Below, one piece after another: positions 11,431-23,824 of a DNA stretch of 64,000 nucleotides (positions within the stretch are counted from its first letter, which is position 1; every line of letters begins with the position of its first letter). A program made the translations under genes and the position numbers. The notes under the pieces were generated by a model. The model was given only the letters and a program-made list of their open reading frames with translations, did not search any database and was not told the DNA's origin. Source of the DNA: Lumbricus rubellus (taxonomy: Eukaryota > Annelida > Clitellata > Crassiclitellata > Lumbricidae); the NCBI GenBank assembly GCA_945859605.1, contig OX243815.1, forward strand, positions 48,140,393-48,204,392, given 5' to 3'.

Positions 11431-11850
11431 AATTGACGATGCTGTTGCGTAATGCATGGCGCCAGCACTTCCAGGCTTGCGTGCAAGTAGGAGGAGGACA
11501 TTTTGAGCATTTTATTTAATTAAATTTTCAAACCATACTGTTGGGGTCATATTGTTAGTTCAATTCTCTACATATCTGAAGAATTTTACAATGATTAATC
11601 ATCAGGCATTGGAGATAATAAGGAAACGTTTAATTGAATTTGACAGAAAATTGCTTGTAAACTGAAATTTCGGCATATGAAGTTTAAATATTCATATCTT
11701 TTTATCCGTTCAAGATTTTCTCATGAAATTTTGGAATCATATTCTTGGTCCACTTCTCTGAATATTTGGAAAATTTTAGTTTGATATGTCATCATGTATT
11801 AGAGATATATGCAAAACAATTTGGCTTACTTTTTTTTGAACCACGGTGTA

Positions 11851-12055
11851 TAGTGGTTTGACCGGTTCAAAAACCCTCAATTTTTGTGATTTCCAGCTTT
11901 TGAAAACTTATTCTGTGTTTATTCTGTGTAACTTCCAAAAATATGATGGATTCTCATGAGATACAAGAGAAGAAAACACACGTTGAAGAGGGTGGAGCAT
12001 GGAAGGATGACTACATGTAGACGGAAGAATGGAGGAAAGTGATCACAAGAATAGC
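11851..12055. other. no gene seen
   Basis: Unique-looking sequence between the mariner right end and the next microsatellite. Confidence 0.4.
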
Positions 12056-12292
12056 TTAAAGGAGTAGAATAAAGCGGAATGGGGAAACTGAATGGAGTAG
12101 AATTGAATAGAATGGAAAAGAATGGAATGGAGTAGAATAAAATGGATTAAATGGAATGAAATAGAATAAACTGGAAATGAATTAAACGACAGCGAGAGAG
12201 AGAGAGACAGACAGACAGACATGAACACAGAGACAGACAGACATAAAGACAGAGACCGAGAGCGAGAGAGAGAGAGAGAGCGAGAGAGAGAG

Positions 12293-12380
<88 letters not shown>

Positions 12381-12385
12381 ATAAA
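12056..12385. repeat. GGAAT then (GA)n microsatellite
   Basis: Degenerate GGAATAGAAT repeats to about 12180, then ACAG and (GA)n, pure at about 12300-12370, ending in ten Gs. Confidence 0.95.
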
Positions 12386-12449
12386 GATCTAGACAGACAG
12401 ATAGACAGAGAACAACAGGCACAGAAATTTACACACAAAGAGAGACATA

Positions 12450-13395
12450 GTCAGTGAGAAAAGGACGGGCAGTGTGTCGCTGAATAGCTGCCACAAATCC
12501 GATGGTAGACGAGAATAATAATTATCGGGAGTATACCTCACCTCATTGGAAGAGAGACCGCTAAGAGGGAGGCCAAGTGGTATGACACCAAGCAGTCTGA
12601 GCTTGCCACCGCGCCATCCTTCCTTGCTTCCTGGCTATCTCGGTCGTAAACTGCTTTCCTGCTACCTAAGGTTAAGGACCACACTTTCGTTACAGCATGT
12701 ACCGTCAATGTTGACTCTTATCTATCAGTACGCCTCTTGTTTTCATGAATCTATGGTATCTTTCTCTGTCTGTGTGTCTGTATGTGTGTGTCTGTGGTTT
12801 CTTTATGTGTGCCTCTCTTTTGTAACTTTGCCGTTTCTTTATGTCTCTCTTCATAAGACTTTCGCTTTATTACGCACTTATCTATAACCTATATCGTTCT
12901 CTGTCTCTGTCTCTCTGTTTCTCTCTGTCACTGTAGAACTTTCTTTCTCTCTACACTCTTTCCTCCAAATTTCTTTTCTGCACTCGATATCTCAAATGTC
13001 TTTCCCTCTCCCTCTTCCTCTCCCTATATCTCTCCTTCTCCCTGCCTGTGTAATTTTTATACGATGATTCAGCCAACATACCATCAGTGTCTAAATTTCC
13101 CCTCATCCAGCTCCGGGTGTCTTGCCGCCAAACTTCTTCAACCCCCCAAGCAGCTCCTCGCATGATCTTTCCTTCTCCTCTGTTGATTTCCTTCCTCTTA
13201 TCAATATCACCGACTGGAAAACTCCTGCGGCGCATTCCAGCCAGGCAACACTCTTCCACTGCAAACGCTCACACGTCAAATACCCGCAGCGATGTCGACA
13301 TAAATCATGCGCTATATAAATAACTCTGGTATTGTATATCGAATTGAACTTGTTTCTATCGTATTGATTTCTATGCTACTCTGTTGCTTTCTTGC
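12450..13395. other. no supported gene
   Basis: Mixed sequence with a pyrimidine-rich stretch around 12890-13050. A 113-codon frame at 12546-12887 passes into TCTG repeats and matches nothing I know. Confidence 0.45.
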
Positions 13396-13399
13396 TGTT

Positions 13400-13660
13400 T
13401 CGTCACATTGCATTCTATTCTGTTCCATTCTATTCTAGTCAGTTCTATTCATTTTCGCTTCATTCTATTTTATTCTATTCTGTTCCATTCTATTCTAGTC
13501 AATTCTATTAAATTTGGCTCTATTCTATTTCATTCTACTCTGTTCTATTCTGCTCTATTGTACATGTACTTTGACTCTATTCGATTATAATCCTCCCATT
13601 CTGTTATGGTTCTATACTCCTTTCTATTTGATTCTAATTTACAGCAAAGCAGACTTGCCG
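13400..13660. repeat. ATTCT-type pentanucleotide array
   Basis: Degenerate TTCTATTCTA units. A second block of the same kind occurs at 14235-14515. Confidence 0.85.
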
Positions 13661-14234
13661 CGTCACTTAAAACTCTGGAATCAGGTGAAACACTCTTTCT
13701 GATCAAGGATATTATGATATTTTGGACGTTGGTAGAAAGTTTACATGTGTGCTAAGTCATTCAATGCAACGTCTCAAAAGCTTGAACGTTTTAGCGTCTG
13801 ATTCATTCGGTGTCAAATTTCTAAACAGATGTCTGGTTTTAACACGCATCATTTCAATTATTCATTAAGTCTTACTGAAAACATTTAAGATTGAATATTT
13901 TAAGCTGAAGAAAAGTTTCTTTAAAAAAAGATTCAAGTAGGCCAACGTCTTGTATGCATGTTGTAAGCGTTTAAGTGCGTTGAATTTGATGCAAAAAATT
14001 ATAATAATTGTTTTCTAATAAACCTTTGTATACACGAAACAGACTTGAGGTTCTAGAATTACAGTGAACGCTTGTGAAACTATAATATGGTATAAATCAT
14101 TATGAAAAATGTCTTAACTCCTTGGACAACTGGTGCATTTCTGATGTAATGATTAGTATATTTTATTAACAATTATTTTGTGCAAGCTGACATGAGGGCT
14201 GCAATTGGTCGATTAATTAAGAATCTTATATGCT
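13661..14234. other. no gene seen
   Basis: AT-rich, non-repetitive sequence with no open frame of interest. Confidence 0.45.
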
Positions 14235-14515
14235 AGTTTATTCCATGCTATTGTGTTTTAGTATATTTGTATCCAATCTACTCTATTATATTCTATTCAA
14301 TTCCATTCTATTCTATTATAGTCAACTACATTCTATTTTATTCCATCCTGCTCAGTTCTATTTTCATTCCATTCTATTCCATTCTACTTCATTTTGCTCC
14401 GTTCCATTCCATTATATTCCATTTCATTCTATTATATTCCATTCTATTTATTTCTATTCTGCTCTATTCTACTCTATTCCGTTCTATTATGTTCTATTCT
14501 ATTCTATGCCAAGGT
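14235..14515. repeat. ATTCT-type pentanucleotide array
   Basis: Degenerate CATTCTATTCTATT units, a sister block of 13400-13660. Confidence 0.85.
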
Positions 14516-14899
14516 TTCTTTATACAATGTGTGTTCGTTACATTGAATTTACGAATACATAACAATGTTCTGTGGGTACCGAAACAGTTCTAAATTACCG
14601 TTCTCTCGATGATTCAGTATGTATCTCATCTCATGTTTTTGATGCAGCATGTAATATGTATACACTATACAATACATGTATAATGTTGGACGATGCATCT
14701 GAAGTGGATAGATAATAATTGTATCGGAGATTGAAGATCTGTCCTTGCGGTGCTTCTCTCCGCTGCTGCTGTTGCTCAGCGCTTAATGGTGGTTGCAGCG
14801 TCTGGTACGGTGCCGACTAATGGATAGGAGAAGCAGGGGGAGGAGGAGGATGCTATCGCAGCCACACGGCATCTGAAAGGTATCGGATGCGGCGGAGGC

Positions 14900-15170
14900 T
14901 GAGGCAAGAGAAAGAGAGACAGACAGATGGATAGAAATGCAGACAGACAGATAGAAACAAAGAGAGAGTATGTGAGTGAGTCAGTGAGCGAGTGAGTGAG
15001 TGAGTGAGTGGGTGGGTGAGTGAGCGATTGAGAGAGTGAGTGAGTGAGTGAGTGAGCGAGTGAGTGAGTGAGTGCATGAGTGTGAGTAAGTGAGTGTGAG
15101 TGAGCGAGTGAGTGAGTGAGTGAGTGAGAGTGAGGAAGTGAGTAAGTGAAAGAGAGAGAGGAAGGAGAGA
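14900..15170. repeat. GTGA tetranucleotide array
   Basis: GTGA units with GCGA variants, preceded by an ACAG-rich tract. It gives spurious HSLT-rich minus-strand frames. Confidence 0.93.
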
Positions 15171-15269
15171 GAAGCAAGGAGTCAGATTGAACGACGCATA
15201 GCTTTAGGGTATATGCTTATAGAAAGAAATATAATTTATACGTACAGACAAGATTCTGAAATCCACATC

Positions 15270-15540
15270 AAACAGATACACATGATGAGACAGGCAGACA
15301 GAGAGATGCACAGGTCGATACACAGATAAGAGTCAGTAGGGCAGAAAGATAAGAGAGTGCGAGGCAAACAGGCAAATATGCACAGATAGAGGCAAATAGA
15401 GAAGTACAGAGTAAGATAGGAAGATAGAGAGAGCTAGAAAGAGAGAGAGAGGCATGGCCTACACGCACACACAGAGAGAGGCAGATAGAAAGAAACAGAC
15501 AGGCAGACAGATAGACTGACAGAGAGACTGACAGAGTGCT
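15270..15540. repeat. purine-rich GACA/GAGA tract
   Basis: Degenerate ACAGATAGA and GAGAGA repeats; no gene. Confidence 0.8.
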
Positions 15541-15744
15541 TTGTCTAAATGTGCTGCTTATTGTAAACATTAAACACTCGGCGTCGGTTCTGTTCATAGC
15601 ATCCGATATAAACATCTATTAAATCGACCAATTCGCCAAAACACAGATGCGCATAGGACCCTATTATATACAGCCGCGCATTCCGCCGAGTGCAATATAC
15701 ATGCGCAACATAAACACTAGAACGCAGACCCACCTTGGAGTGAA

Positions 15745-15835
15745 AACAGGCGAGTGATTAGGCGCTGGACTGCGGCCAGAGAGGAGGTCAGCGGGTCGAA
15801 TACTCTCGCGTATGGTGCAAATATTGTGCGCTTAT
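15745..15835 (+). repeat. tRNA-like SINE head
   Basis: GCGAGTGATTAGGCGCTGGA (A-box-like) and CAGCGGGTCGAATACTC (B-box-like) are about 35 bases apart. No complete cloverleaf; probably a SINE head. Confidence 0.5.
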
Positions 15836-15962
15836 TTAAATGTTATGTCAGGTAAACCAGAGAGCAGTGTTATAAACACTTAGTCATATTAAAAGCATAA
15901 TTATTGATATTGAATTTAGAATTTGTGTGCTATTTTGAAACGGTTGACTTATCATTGGCTAT

Positions 15963-16046
15963 GGGATGGATCCAGATTTAAAGAGGGCCTATGACAACAG
16001 AGGCCGTTGCCCTCGACAGAAATTTGTTTGGCATATTACAGCACCT
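15963..16046 (-). repeat. LINE/SINE 3' end, hairpin family B
   Basis: Contains GGATCCAG next to a hairpin at 15983-16014 with stem GAGGGC/GCCCTC and loop core TATGACAACAGAGGCCGTT, then AATTTGTTTGGCATATTACA. Related copies lie near 42905, 50620 and 61655. Confidence 0.8.
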
Positions 16047-16448
16047 TAATGGCCCGGAACGGCGCTATATAAATCTCCGTTATGAATGAATGAATGAATG
16101 AATGAATGAATGAATGAACGAATGAACGAATGAACGAACGAATGAATGAATGAATGAATGAACGAATGAATGAATGAACGAATGAATGAATGAATGAATG
16201 AATGAATGAATGAATGAATGAACGAATGAACGAATGAATGAATGAATGAATGGATGGATGAATGAATGAATGAATGAATGAATGAACGAATGAACGAATG
16301 AACGAATGAATGAATGAACGAACGAACGAATGAACGAATGAATGAATGAATGAATGAACGAATGAATGAACGAATGAATGAATGAACGAATGAATGAACG
16401 AACGAACGAACGAACGAACGAATGAATGAATGAATGAATGAATGAATA
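16047..16448. repeat. SINE 3' end seeding an (AATG)n microsatellite
   Basis: GGCGCTATATAAATCTCC, the shared 3' end of SINE family B1, is followed directly by about 370 bp of AATG/AACG tetranucleotides. The same junction recurs at 25460 and 38745. Confidence 0.93.
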
Positions 16449-16911
16449 ATAATGTCTAGACAAAATAAGCTGCAAACCAAAAGGCTATGTACACATGACT
16501 GAAACTCCTTATTTCACTTTTGTAGCCCATATTTGGACGAATGTTGAGTTCCAGTATAATCACATAGTCATTGTTTTCATAAAAAGCGCATTCAGCTAAT
16601 CATATTTATGAAAGTAGATTGACGAATAGGCTAATTATATGTGCAAAGTAAAACGTTCCAGAGGGAATTTCAAGCATTCTGTTTCATATTTGCGAAATTC
16701 GAAGTTGGCAACATCAATGTTAAAGTGAAATTGAAACGAATACACGTGTAACACATGATTTTCACGAGTAGACGAACCATTTTTCTAAATTTAGATTCTT
16801 TAGCTGTAAGGAATATAATTATTATACGTCTGCGTTCACGCCTCGGTTGACACAAGATGTCACGTGATGTCATCGCTAAACGCTATTTAACATGAAATTT
16901 ATTATTTCGAA
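16449..16911. other. no gene seen
   Basis: AT-rich sequence; the 67-codon minus-strand frame is unremarkable. Confidence 0.4.
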
Positions 16912-16949
16912 TTAGACACCAATTATTGCGGGCGCACGCTTGTATGTAT
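16912..16949 (+). promoter_or_regulatory. PSE/TATA module
   Basis: An exact TTAGACACC is followed by TATGTATAA in the TATA region, offset by two or three bases from the usual position. The predicted start is near 16974. Confidence 0.5.
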
Positions 16950-17590
16950 AATAGTCGCGCTGCATAAAATTAACGTGGGCAGATTGACGGCAGACATTCC
17001 TGGTCAAACGACATATACCTACCTATTACCTAAGTTCCTGAAAACGTTAAAATGAATTATAGGCTACTTTTGCACACCATTTATTGCAGATTTCATTCTA
17101 CTATATATTCATGGCCATAGCGACAACAACTTAGATTGCTTTCTAATGGCCGAGCAGAAACACAAGACTTACTATAGTAAGACAAGGTCTTTATAAGACA
17201 GCGTTCCTAACGGTCACAACGGGGAAGGGGAAAAAGTAAATTAATCTATTAATCTATTCCTCCAGAAATAAATATACCGGGTATATAGTGTATCCTGAAG
17301 GATAAACCATTCTATCCGCACATCGTGTAATTTTTTTAACGCGCATGGCTAATACGCTATCTCGTGACACCGGCATTATTCGGTCGTACATATAGAATAA
17401 TTCTTGGCTATCGCTTTCAATCGCAAAATTCTTTATCCATTTCAGCCTATCTGTCTCATTGTCTCTGTTTGCTTGTTTCCTTTTTCTCAAATCTCAACGT
17501 ATCGCTGTCTGATTCTCTGCCTGTCACTGGCTTTGTCTCTGTCTCTCTTTCTGACTCTATCTTTCCACTTTGTCTGGCTTTAGCATCCCA
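16950..17590. other. no gene seen
   Basis: No supported gene; degenerate TCTG/TCTC sequence at 17450-17575. Confidence 0.4.
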
Positions 17591-17609
17591 TATTACTTGC
17601 CGCAGGCTA

Positions 17610-17680
17610 TAAACAATATATATTATATATATATATATATTATATATATATACATACATATATATACATATATATATATT
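17610..17680. repeat. (TA)n microsatellite
   Basis: TATATA tracts with short interruptions. Confidence 0.85.
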
Positions 17681-17967
17681 ATACGCCGCGTTGGAAATAA
17701 TATTTACCGCATCACACACATAAATAAATACGACTCTGATGCATTTATTGAATATAATTATATATTATATTATAGATCTATAATACATAGAATACAGCAG
17801 TTAGTGCCAGTTACATTGATTTTATTATATTTTTACATATTTCTGAGGGAAATGTGTTTGTATTTACTTGGTAATGGGTTCCATGGGTGTCTAAAAGTAA
17901 AAGATTCATTTCAATACAAGCATGTCGAAAACAGGTTTCAGTACACACGCCTACATGCACAGTTGCG

Positions 17968-18165
17968 CACGCACACACACACACACGCACACACACACAT
18001 GCAGAGAAAGAGTGAGACAGAGACAGATAGAGACATAGACAGAGACAGAGTCTTATAATAAAAACCACAGAGAGATAGAATAGAGATAGAGAGGCAGGGG
18101 CAGGGGCAGGGACAGATAGATGCAGATAGAAATACAGAGAGATAGAGACAGAGACAGAGATTGTT
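17968..18165. repeat. CA and AGAC/AGAG repeats
   Basis: A short (CA)n tract followed by ACAGAGA-type purine repeats. Confidence 0.85.
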
Positions 18166-18244
18166 GACATGAATTCAATCTATTTGGCCAAGCATACATG
18201 TGGTCAGACGATGTGTAAGAAAATATCAGTTGAGCGATAAGATC

Positions 18245-18660
18245 CTGTTTCAGCCTCTGTTACTGTTTCAGCCTCTGTTACTGTTTCAACACTTTTGCTG
18301 TTTCAGCAGTGTTGTTGTTTCAGCCTCTGCTGTTGTTTCGGCCGATCTTGGCTGATTGCTGTTGTAAGTGTTTCAGTCGTTTTTGAAACGATGATGCCGA
18401 CAACATCTGATCGGATGTTGCTGCTGTTCGGCTGTTGTCACCTAGTTTGATTGTTGTCATTTCAACCGATGTTGTCTCGTTTCGGCTCTTTCAGCTGATT
18501 GGGTGTTGTCGTTTCAGCCGCTGTTGTCTCGTTTCAGTTGTTTCACAGATTGGATGTTGTTTCAACTGCTGTTGTCTCGTTTCAGTTGTTTCAGCTGATT
18601 GGGTGTTGTCGTTTCAGCCGCTGTTTCTGTTGTTTCAGCTCGACGGATGTTGTCTTATTG
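18245..18660. repeat. imperfect tandem repeat, GTTTCAGC-based
   Basis: Repeated variants of TGTTGTCTCGTTTCAGTTGT and GCTGATTGGGTGTTGTCG. The overlapping 127- and 100-codon plus-strand frames follow the repeat and match no known family. Confidence 0.75.
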
Positions 18661-18829
18661 GAACGGGGATCTTCGTTCGTCTGTTCAACGAACTCGAGCG
18701 ACCTCTTACGATCGTCGCCATCTCTCTCGGCGTCGTCAGCATCACCAACGGAATTTTGGGATTCGTCGCCGTCTTTACGAAACGAAACGTCATACACATA
18801 ACAGTATGCCATACTTAAGTATACTCTGA

Positions 18830-20015
18830 TAAATAAATAAATAATTATAAGAAGAAATAAGAGAACAAACACTGTTATTAATGAGTTCAAATTAGACGTT
18901 GCTCTTCGTAGTCATTATTCGTTTATATATAATTTTATGTATGTATATATATAATTATATAAACGGTAAAGCGAGAAGGTAATAGCTATACATAAGAAGA
19001 TAAAGATGAGGCAGTAAAGTAATTGGAAGGCAAAGGTAAGTGTATAAGATAACAGTAAGCATTCCTGCAAGCTATTGGTGAAATGTCAGGGCTGTATCAG
19101 GGTAGATATAGAGTAGTATCGTGACATGAAAGTAAAGGCTATGTAACAAGGTAGCAGGAGGGTTTCAGTGTGTGTAAGGAAGGTGATTGCAAGACACAAA
19201 AGTAACAGGAGGACGAAGGTAGGGTAACAAGGTGACAGGAATGTAAATAAATAAATTCCTAGGGTCAATAACTAACTTGCATGGAATTTGCCGAACACCT
19301 AAAATGAGTCTGGCCGACAAATTATTCATCCTTTGGTTTCAATAAGACATTCGCTATCATCTGTGGCTCGTTTGAGGTCGCAATTATCGTGCGCAACACG
19401 AGAAATTGGTTCCAGAAGTTGGATTCTGGAGGGTGTGGTGCCCCGGCGGTTCTGAAGATGAACGGTTTTTGAAGAAAGCTGGTGAAATGTTGTGAGACGA
19501 ATTTTGATGTAATAGATCTATCCAGTTGTAAATGGACGAATTTAGGCTCAATGCCATAACGGAAGTATCACTGCAGTAAGCAGAGATACCACAGGGGAGA
19601 GAGAGACAGACAGACAGAAACAGACAAAGACACACAGACACAAAGACAGAGACAGAGATACATAAAGACTGAGCAAATCACGCTGTCGTCACGCAATCCA
19701 ATAACAATGTAATCGGAACGATTTTCGCCAGAAATCAAATCTTACACCACACCCCGGCATTCGAATGACGGCCTTATATACACCGATAATGCTTTCAACT
19801 GATGTGATCAGTTACATTTGGAGGCGTGCAAAGACATGACGAAAGATAAACGAGAGTTGGAGTCTCATGTTCTGCGCATCATCACGGTTTCGTTGTTGAA
19901 AGGTAGAGATGTGAAAATAATCGCCTGGCATTCAGTCAATCAATTCTCAACTGTCAATTATACTTTTGCCTGGAAACACTTTACCGTAGGCCTACACGTC
20001 ACACTCATTCGGGCA
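18830..20015. other. no gene seen
   Basis: AT-rich DNA with a short ACAG repeat at 19600-19660. No supported coding or RNA gene. Confidence 0.4.
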
Positions 20016-20017
20016 AA

Positions 20018-20055
20018 TGTTACACCTTTTGGAAACTTGTAGTAACCTAATTATG
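20018..20055 (+). promoter_or_regulatory. weak PSE/TATA module
   Basis: TGTTACACCTTTTG in the PSE position and AATTATG in the TATA position at correct spacing. Confidence 0.35.
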
Positions 20056-20215
20056 ATAGAGGTAGCTAATGTAGCATATACAATAATTATACTAAGCATG
20101 TGTTCTTATAACGGCCTATGGCAAAATGCTACAGGCTTGAATATAGATTGAATACTGTAGTACGCTAAGGACCTATCATAGCCGTATAATATACATGTAG
20201 TAGCATGGTATGGGT

Positions 20216-20420
20216 ATTGTATAAGTGCTACTCAAACAATATAGATCTATCGTAGAGTATTTTGCTGTTGTACCATGATAGCAGTACAGTATAGTTATTA
20301 GTATTTATAAGTACTCTTTATTGTATAAGTGCTACTCAAACAATATATCGTATAGTATTTTGCTGTTGTGCCATGGTAGCAGTACAGTATAGTTATTAGT
20401 ATTTATAAGTGCTCCTCGAC
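20216..20420. repeat. 104-bp tandem duplication
   Basis: Two copies, starting near 20216 and 20320, both contain ATTGTATAAGTGCTACTC and CAGTACAGTATAGTTATTAG. Confidence 0.88.
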
Positions 20421-20429
20421 CAGTATAAT

Positions 20430-21236
20430 TATGGTAATGCAATTAGGTGGTCTAATAAATGGTGAATAACATATTGATTTTTTTTCGTGTTAGTTTAAAT
20501 ACCGATCGAGATAGTTATTCGAAGGTGTATTATTTGAGAATATTATATTCTATTGATACAAATGAATTTAAATTCGGACAATCTTGAAGATCGTTTCCTT
20601 CGATCGTGGTTCCATCGTGTGTTCTGTCGGGAACACTTCTGATTAACCGAACTTCATGAGGAGCTACAGAAATTAGCAATTACCTGTATATCGTTACCGT
20701 ATAATTATTATTGCCTGTTACTGTTGTAGTTCGTTGTGTCGGCATCCTGTGCGTTGCTTGCGTCACTGATCGTTGGTTGTTGGTTGTTTCTTCAGAGGAA
20801 TACGGTAGTACCATTCTAGTAGCCACATCGCTAATTTTTCATAACCACAGCTGCCTCCTAGCGTTGGTCCAAAGGAACGCTCATATGCCGAAACGAAAAA
20901 ATGAAGTCGCTAACACTAAAAATAGTCCATGCACCATATATTTACTGTTGTAGGAACGGCACCTCTATAATAGACCTATAATAGGAGCAAACTTGCAGGA
21001 AAACTCTTGTTTTGAAGTAAAAATTGAACTCTGAATAAACATTAATTTAAGAAATGAATTAGAAATTTTTATTAAGAAGCAATGAGGATTGAAGTATTGG
21101 TCACGTGATGTTGTCTGTTTTGTTTTGCTCTTGAAAGTTTCTCGACGACTCAACGGGTTCGTTAAAGAGTGCCATCGAAAGCTACTTCAAAGACGAAACA
21201 TCAAAGCAGTTCATGAACGACGTCCAAAACAAGGTT
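20430..21236. other. no gene seen
   Basis: No recognisable gene; an 80-codon frame at 20711-20953 is unassigned. Confidence 0.4.
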
Positions 21237-21460
21237 CGCGTCTGTCTGTCTGTCTGTATGTATGTCTGTCCGTCTGTCTGTCTCCTCTTGTCTGTATGTC
21301 TGTCCGTATATCTGTCTGTGTGTCTGTATGTATGTCTAGCCATCTGTCTGTCTCTCCTTGTCTGCTTGTTTGTCTGTTTGTATGTCTGCCGTGTGTCTGT
21401 CGGTCTGTGTGTCTCTCCTTGTCTATTTGCCAGTCTATCTGCCTGTCTATATATGCAGGC
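21237..21460. repeat. TCTG microsatellite block
   Basis: Degenerate TCTG/TATG repeats giving overlapping spurious frames. Confidence 0.92.
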
Positions 21461-21701
21461 CAAATATGAATTACCTTTTAATGTGTAGAACTTTGTTTAT
21501 ATTTTTGCCTAAGATAATGGCAATAGGCTTGGTTGAATCACTTTTTGGCCCACGCTGTATATGATTACTAAAACAATATTCAACAGCAGTTTTCCAAACA
21601 CTGATCAATGTGCCACTCCACAGTCTCCACTCAACGCTGTTATCCAGTTGGAATAAATGCCAACTCTTCGATTCTAGCTCAGCCTACTTTTTAAATCTAT
21701 G

Positions 21702-21739
21702 TAAAACACCTTTTATTGTAGGCTTTATTCCCTTATATA
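21702..21739 (+). promoter_or_regulatory. PSE/TATA module
   Basis: TAAAACACCTTTTATTG then TTATATAA at the standard spacing. Predicted start near 21764. Confidence 0.65.
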
Positions 21740-22140
21740 ATTGACTATCACGCCAAATCGACACTTATGCTGCCACGCGCTTTAGGCTTAGGCCTAGGCT
21801 TTTAAGTCAACGCCCTTGACTGTCACAATCATTAAATTAATCGGTTTAAATTGCACATCACTTATTATCGCTTTCCTCGACTATACATGTAATATTTGAC
21901 CCAAGCGTTGAACTGTGACTATCGTACTATAATAAACTGTCCAGAAAAGAATTATACGGTTTATGTACACGGCCATGGACAGCTTCAAAATCCATGTAAA
22001 ACTTTTTTCGTTACAGCGTTGATAAATCGGACTCAGCCAGAATAATAATAATATTTATATCGGGCAATATCTCGCTGAAGACTATTTTCAAAATGTTCGC
22101 TCTGCGAACATCATTGCCAATAGATTTAGGAATCGGTGTG

Positions 22141-22378
22141 TGGGGGGCAGTAGCGTAATGGTTAACACGCTGGCCAAGAGTGCGAGAGGTAGTGAGTTCG
22201 AGCCCCCGTTGGGCGGATTTGATTTGTAGGCTGCTATTAGTGCCATTGTAATTGCAAAGCTGTCTGCTCAGCTAGTAGTTAAGTTTTATAATTAAGATTA
22301 CTGCACAACTTGTAAATGTAAAGCGCAGTGCGTCTTGCAGGCGTTTCATTAAAGAAAAGTTTATTTATTATTTATTAT
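22141..22378 (+). mobile_element. tRNA-derived SINE, family A
   Basis: The head has pol III boxes TAGCGTAATGGTTAACACGC (A) and GAGTTCGAGCCCCCG (B). The body contains GTAAAGCGCAGTGCG, and the 3' end is a TTTATTATTATTA-type tail. Inverted copies lie at 31424-31650 and, headless, at 36262-36415; a head-only copy is near 58271. Confidence 0.88.
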
Positions 22379-22639
22379 TATAAGATTCGCTGTTATTCGA
22401 AGAAAGATAATGGCGGAAATGCATAAAGATGCCAGGATGTCTATAAAAGACGTTTTCGTGTATAATTTTCTGCTGTTTTCGTGCAGTTGAGTTGCTGCGG
22501 TGCTATGCTTGGTTTCGCCGATTATGGACATCACTCGAATGAGGAGGATCCGACATCAGTCTGCGAAATGCAGTTCTATGGAACGGTGAGCAGAAAAGGT
22601 TCTATTTATTATTGTCTCACATAGCATATGAATCGTATG

Positions 22640-22790
22640 GGAAGAGAAGAGGACGAGGAAGAGGAGGAGGAGTAACAGAAGGGAAGTGGAGGAGGAAGAG
22701 AATGAGGAAGAGGGGCAGAAAACTGAGGAGAAGGAAAAGAAAGTATTTACAGGAAGAGGAGGTTGAGTAAGAAAAGAAAGAAATATTATT
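22640..22790. repeat. purine-rich GGAAGA tract
   Basis: GAGGAAGAGGAGGAGG-type sequence; no gene. Confidence 0.75.
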
Positions 22791-23065
22791 GTGGAATAGG
22801 AGGTTCCCACTGTTCACCCACATACATGACATCACTGGGACACTCTGATCTCGCCTCGTGCGCCCCAGTGCAACCAGTTCAAGCCGTCGTCAACCTTTCA
22901 GAAGCGCAACTGCCTGGCCAGTGGCCAGGTTATACCTCCTTCATAACTCAAGTCCTCTCTTACCTCTTTCTCTTCACTCCCTTGTCTCCCCACTCTCCAC
23001 TCCTCGGCCAATAGAGGGACTCTCGTCGTTTCCGCATGTATTCGATCACTGCTCAATCTAGAAGC

Positions 23066-23148
23066 TGGTACAAGTAAGTATGTAAGCAAGTAAGTATGCA
23101 TGTAAGTAAGTATGTAAGTAAGTAAGTGAGTGTGCGTGTAAGTATGTA

Positions 23149-23190
<42 letters not shown>

Positions 23191-23250
23191 AAAGCCTTTA
23201 TTATTCCATTTGGAAGCGCACAACTATTTGTCTCCTATAGAAACAATTCA
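23066..23250. repeat. (GTAA)n next to a retroelement 3' end
   Basis: GTAA repeats at 23066-23192 abut AAAGCCTTTATTATTCCATT, which looks like an inverted retroelement 3' end, so the microsatellite is its tail. Confidence 0.7.
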
Positions 23251-23394
23251 ATATAGCATGTATAGCATGTATAGCATGTATAGGAGATGGACCGAGGGAT
23301 AGAAACAGAGGCAAAGAAAGAGAGAAAAAGAAACAGAGACAGACAGAGACAAAGACAGAACGAGGGAGTGAGATCTATTAATCGTGTGACTTGA

Positions 23395-23640
23395 CTTACT
23401 TGACTTAAGGCCTTGGCGATGCCTCATCACGCAGAAGCCGCTCATCTATGGAAGCTTTCCCTCTCCCTCTGTTCTACGCCTGATGCACAGCCTCCTGCAT
23501 CGACAGTCCCATCTCCTGACAGTCCTCCTTGATCAAGGGGTGGTGGTTCAGTACGTCCACGTCGTCTCCCCCGGGCAACGGGACGAAGTTCCGGCTAAAT
23601 CTGAACCATGGAGGAAGGAGAGACTTGATCAGTCGCCTTT
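23395..23640 (-). pseudogene. LINE ORF2 C-terminal remnant
   Basis: On the minus strand the broken translation includes DDVDVLNHHPLIKEDCQEMG, LSMQEAVHQA and ASIDERLLRDEASPRP, the kind of C-terminus seen in several LINE reverse transcriptases. It ends at a repeat tail of AAGTCAAGT units. It is dead and heavily 5' truncated. Confidence 0.65.
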
Positions 23641-23824
23641 CTACCACTGATCGTGAAACTTAAATATGGAAATAATCGTGTGATGTGTGTGTTTATTTCT
23701 TGCCAGCCTTGTCACGATCCTATGGTCGTCTATTTGTCGCAGAAGATTTTTCTGGTTCTTGGACTGACTGCAGTATCAGCCTTTCTTCTTGTAAGCATAA
23801 TAATTCACCTCAATTTAATTTAAC

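Larger units (their letters stand above)
10003..11850 (+). mobile_element. mariner/Tc1-type transposon, inactivated
   Basis: Long terminal inverted repeats of about 200 bp begin with TACACCGTGGTTCAAAAAAA at the left and end with its inverse at 11850; TA lies outside both. The interior carries remnants of a mariner-like transposase. The ends match the MITE at 3856-4069. The transposase lacks its N-terminal part, is frameshifted, has a changed catalytic residue and is split by another element, so this copy is non-autonomous. Confidence 0.92.

Noticed and set aside
18435..18818. 127-codon host gene
   Set aside because: It follows an imperfect tandem repeat and shows no recognisable domain.
22141..22240. 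Functional tRNA gene
   Set aside because: It has A- and B-box-like sequences, but continues into a SINE body and tail and has inverted and partial copies elsewhere.
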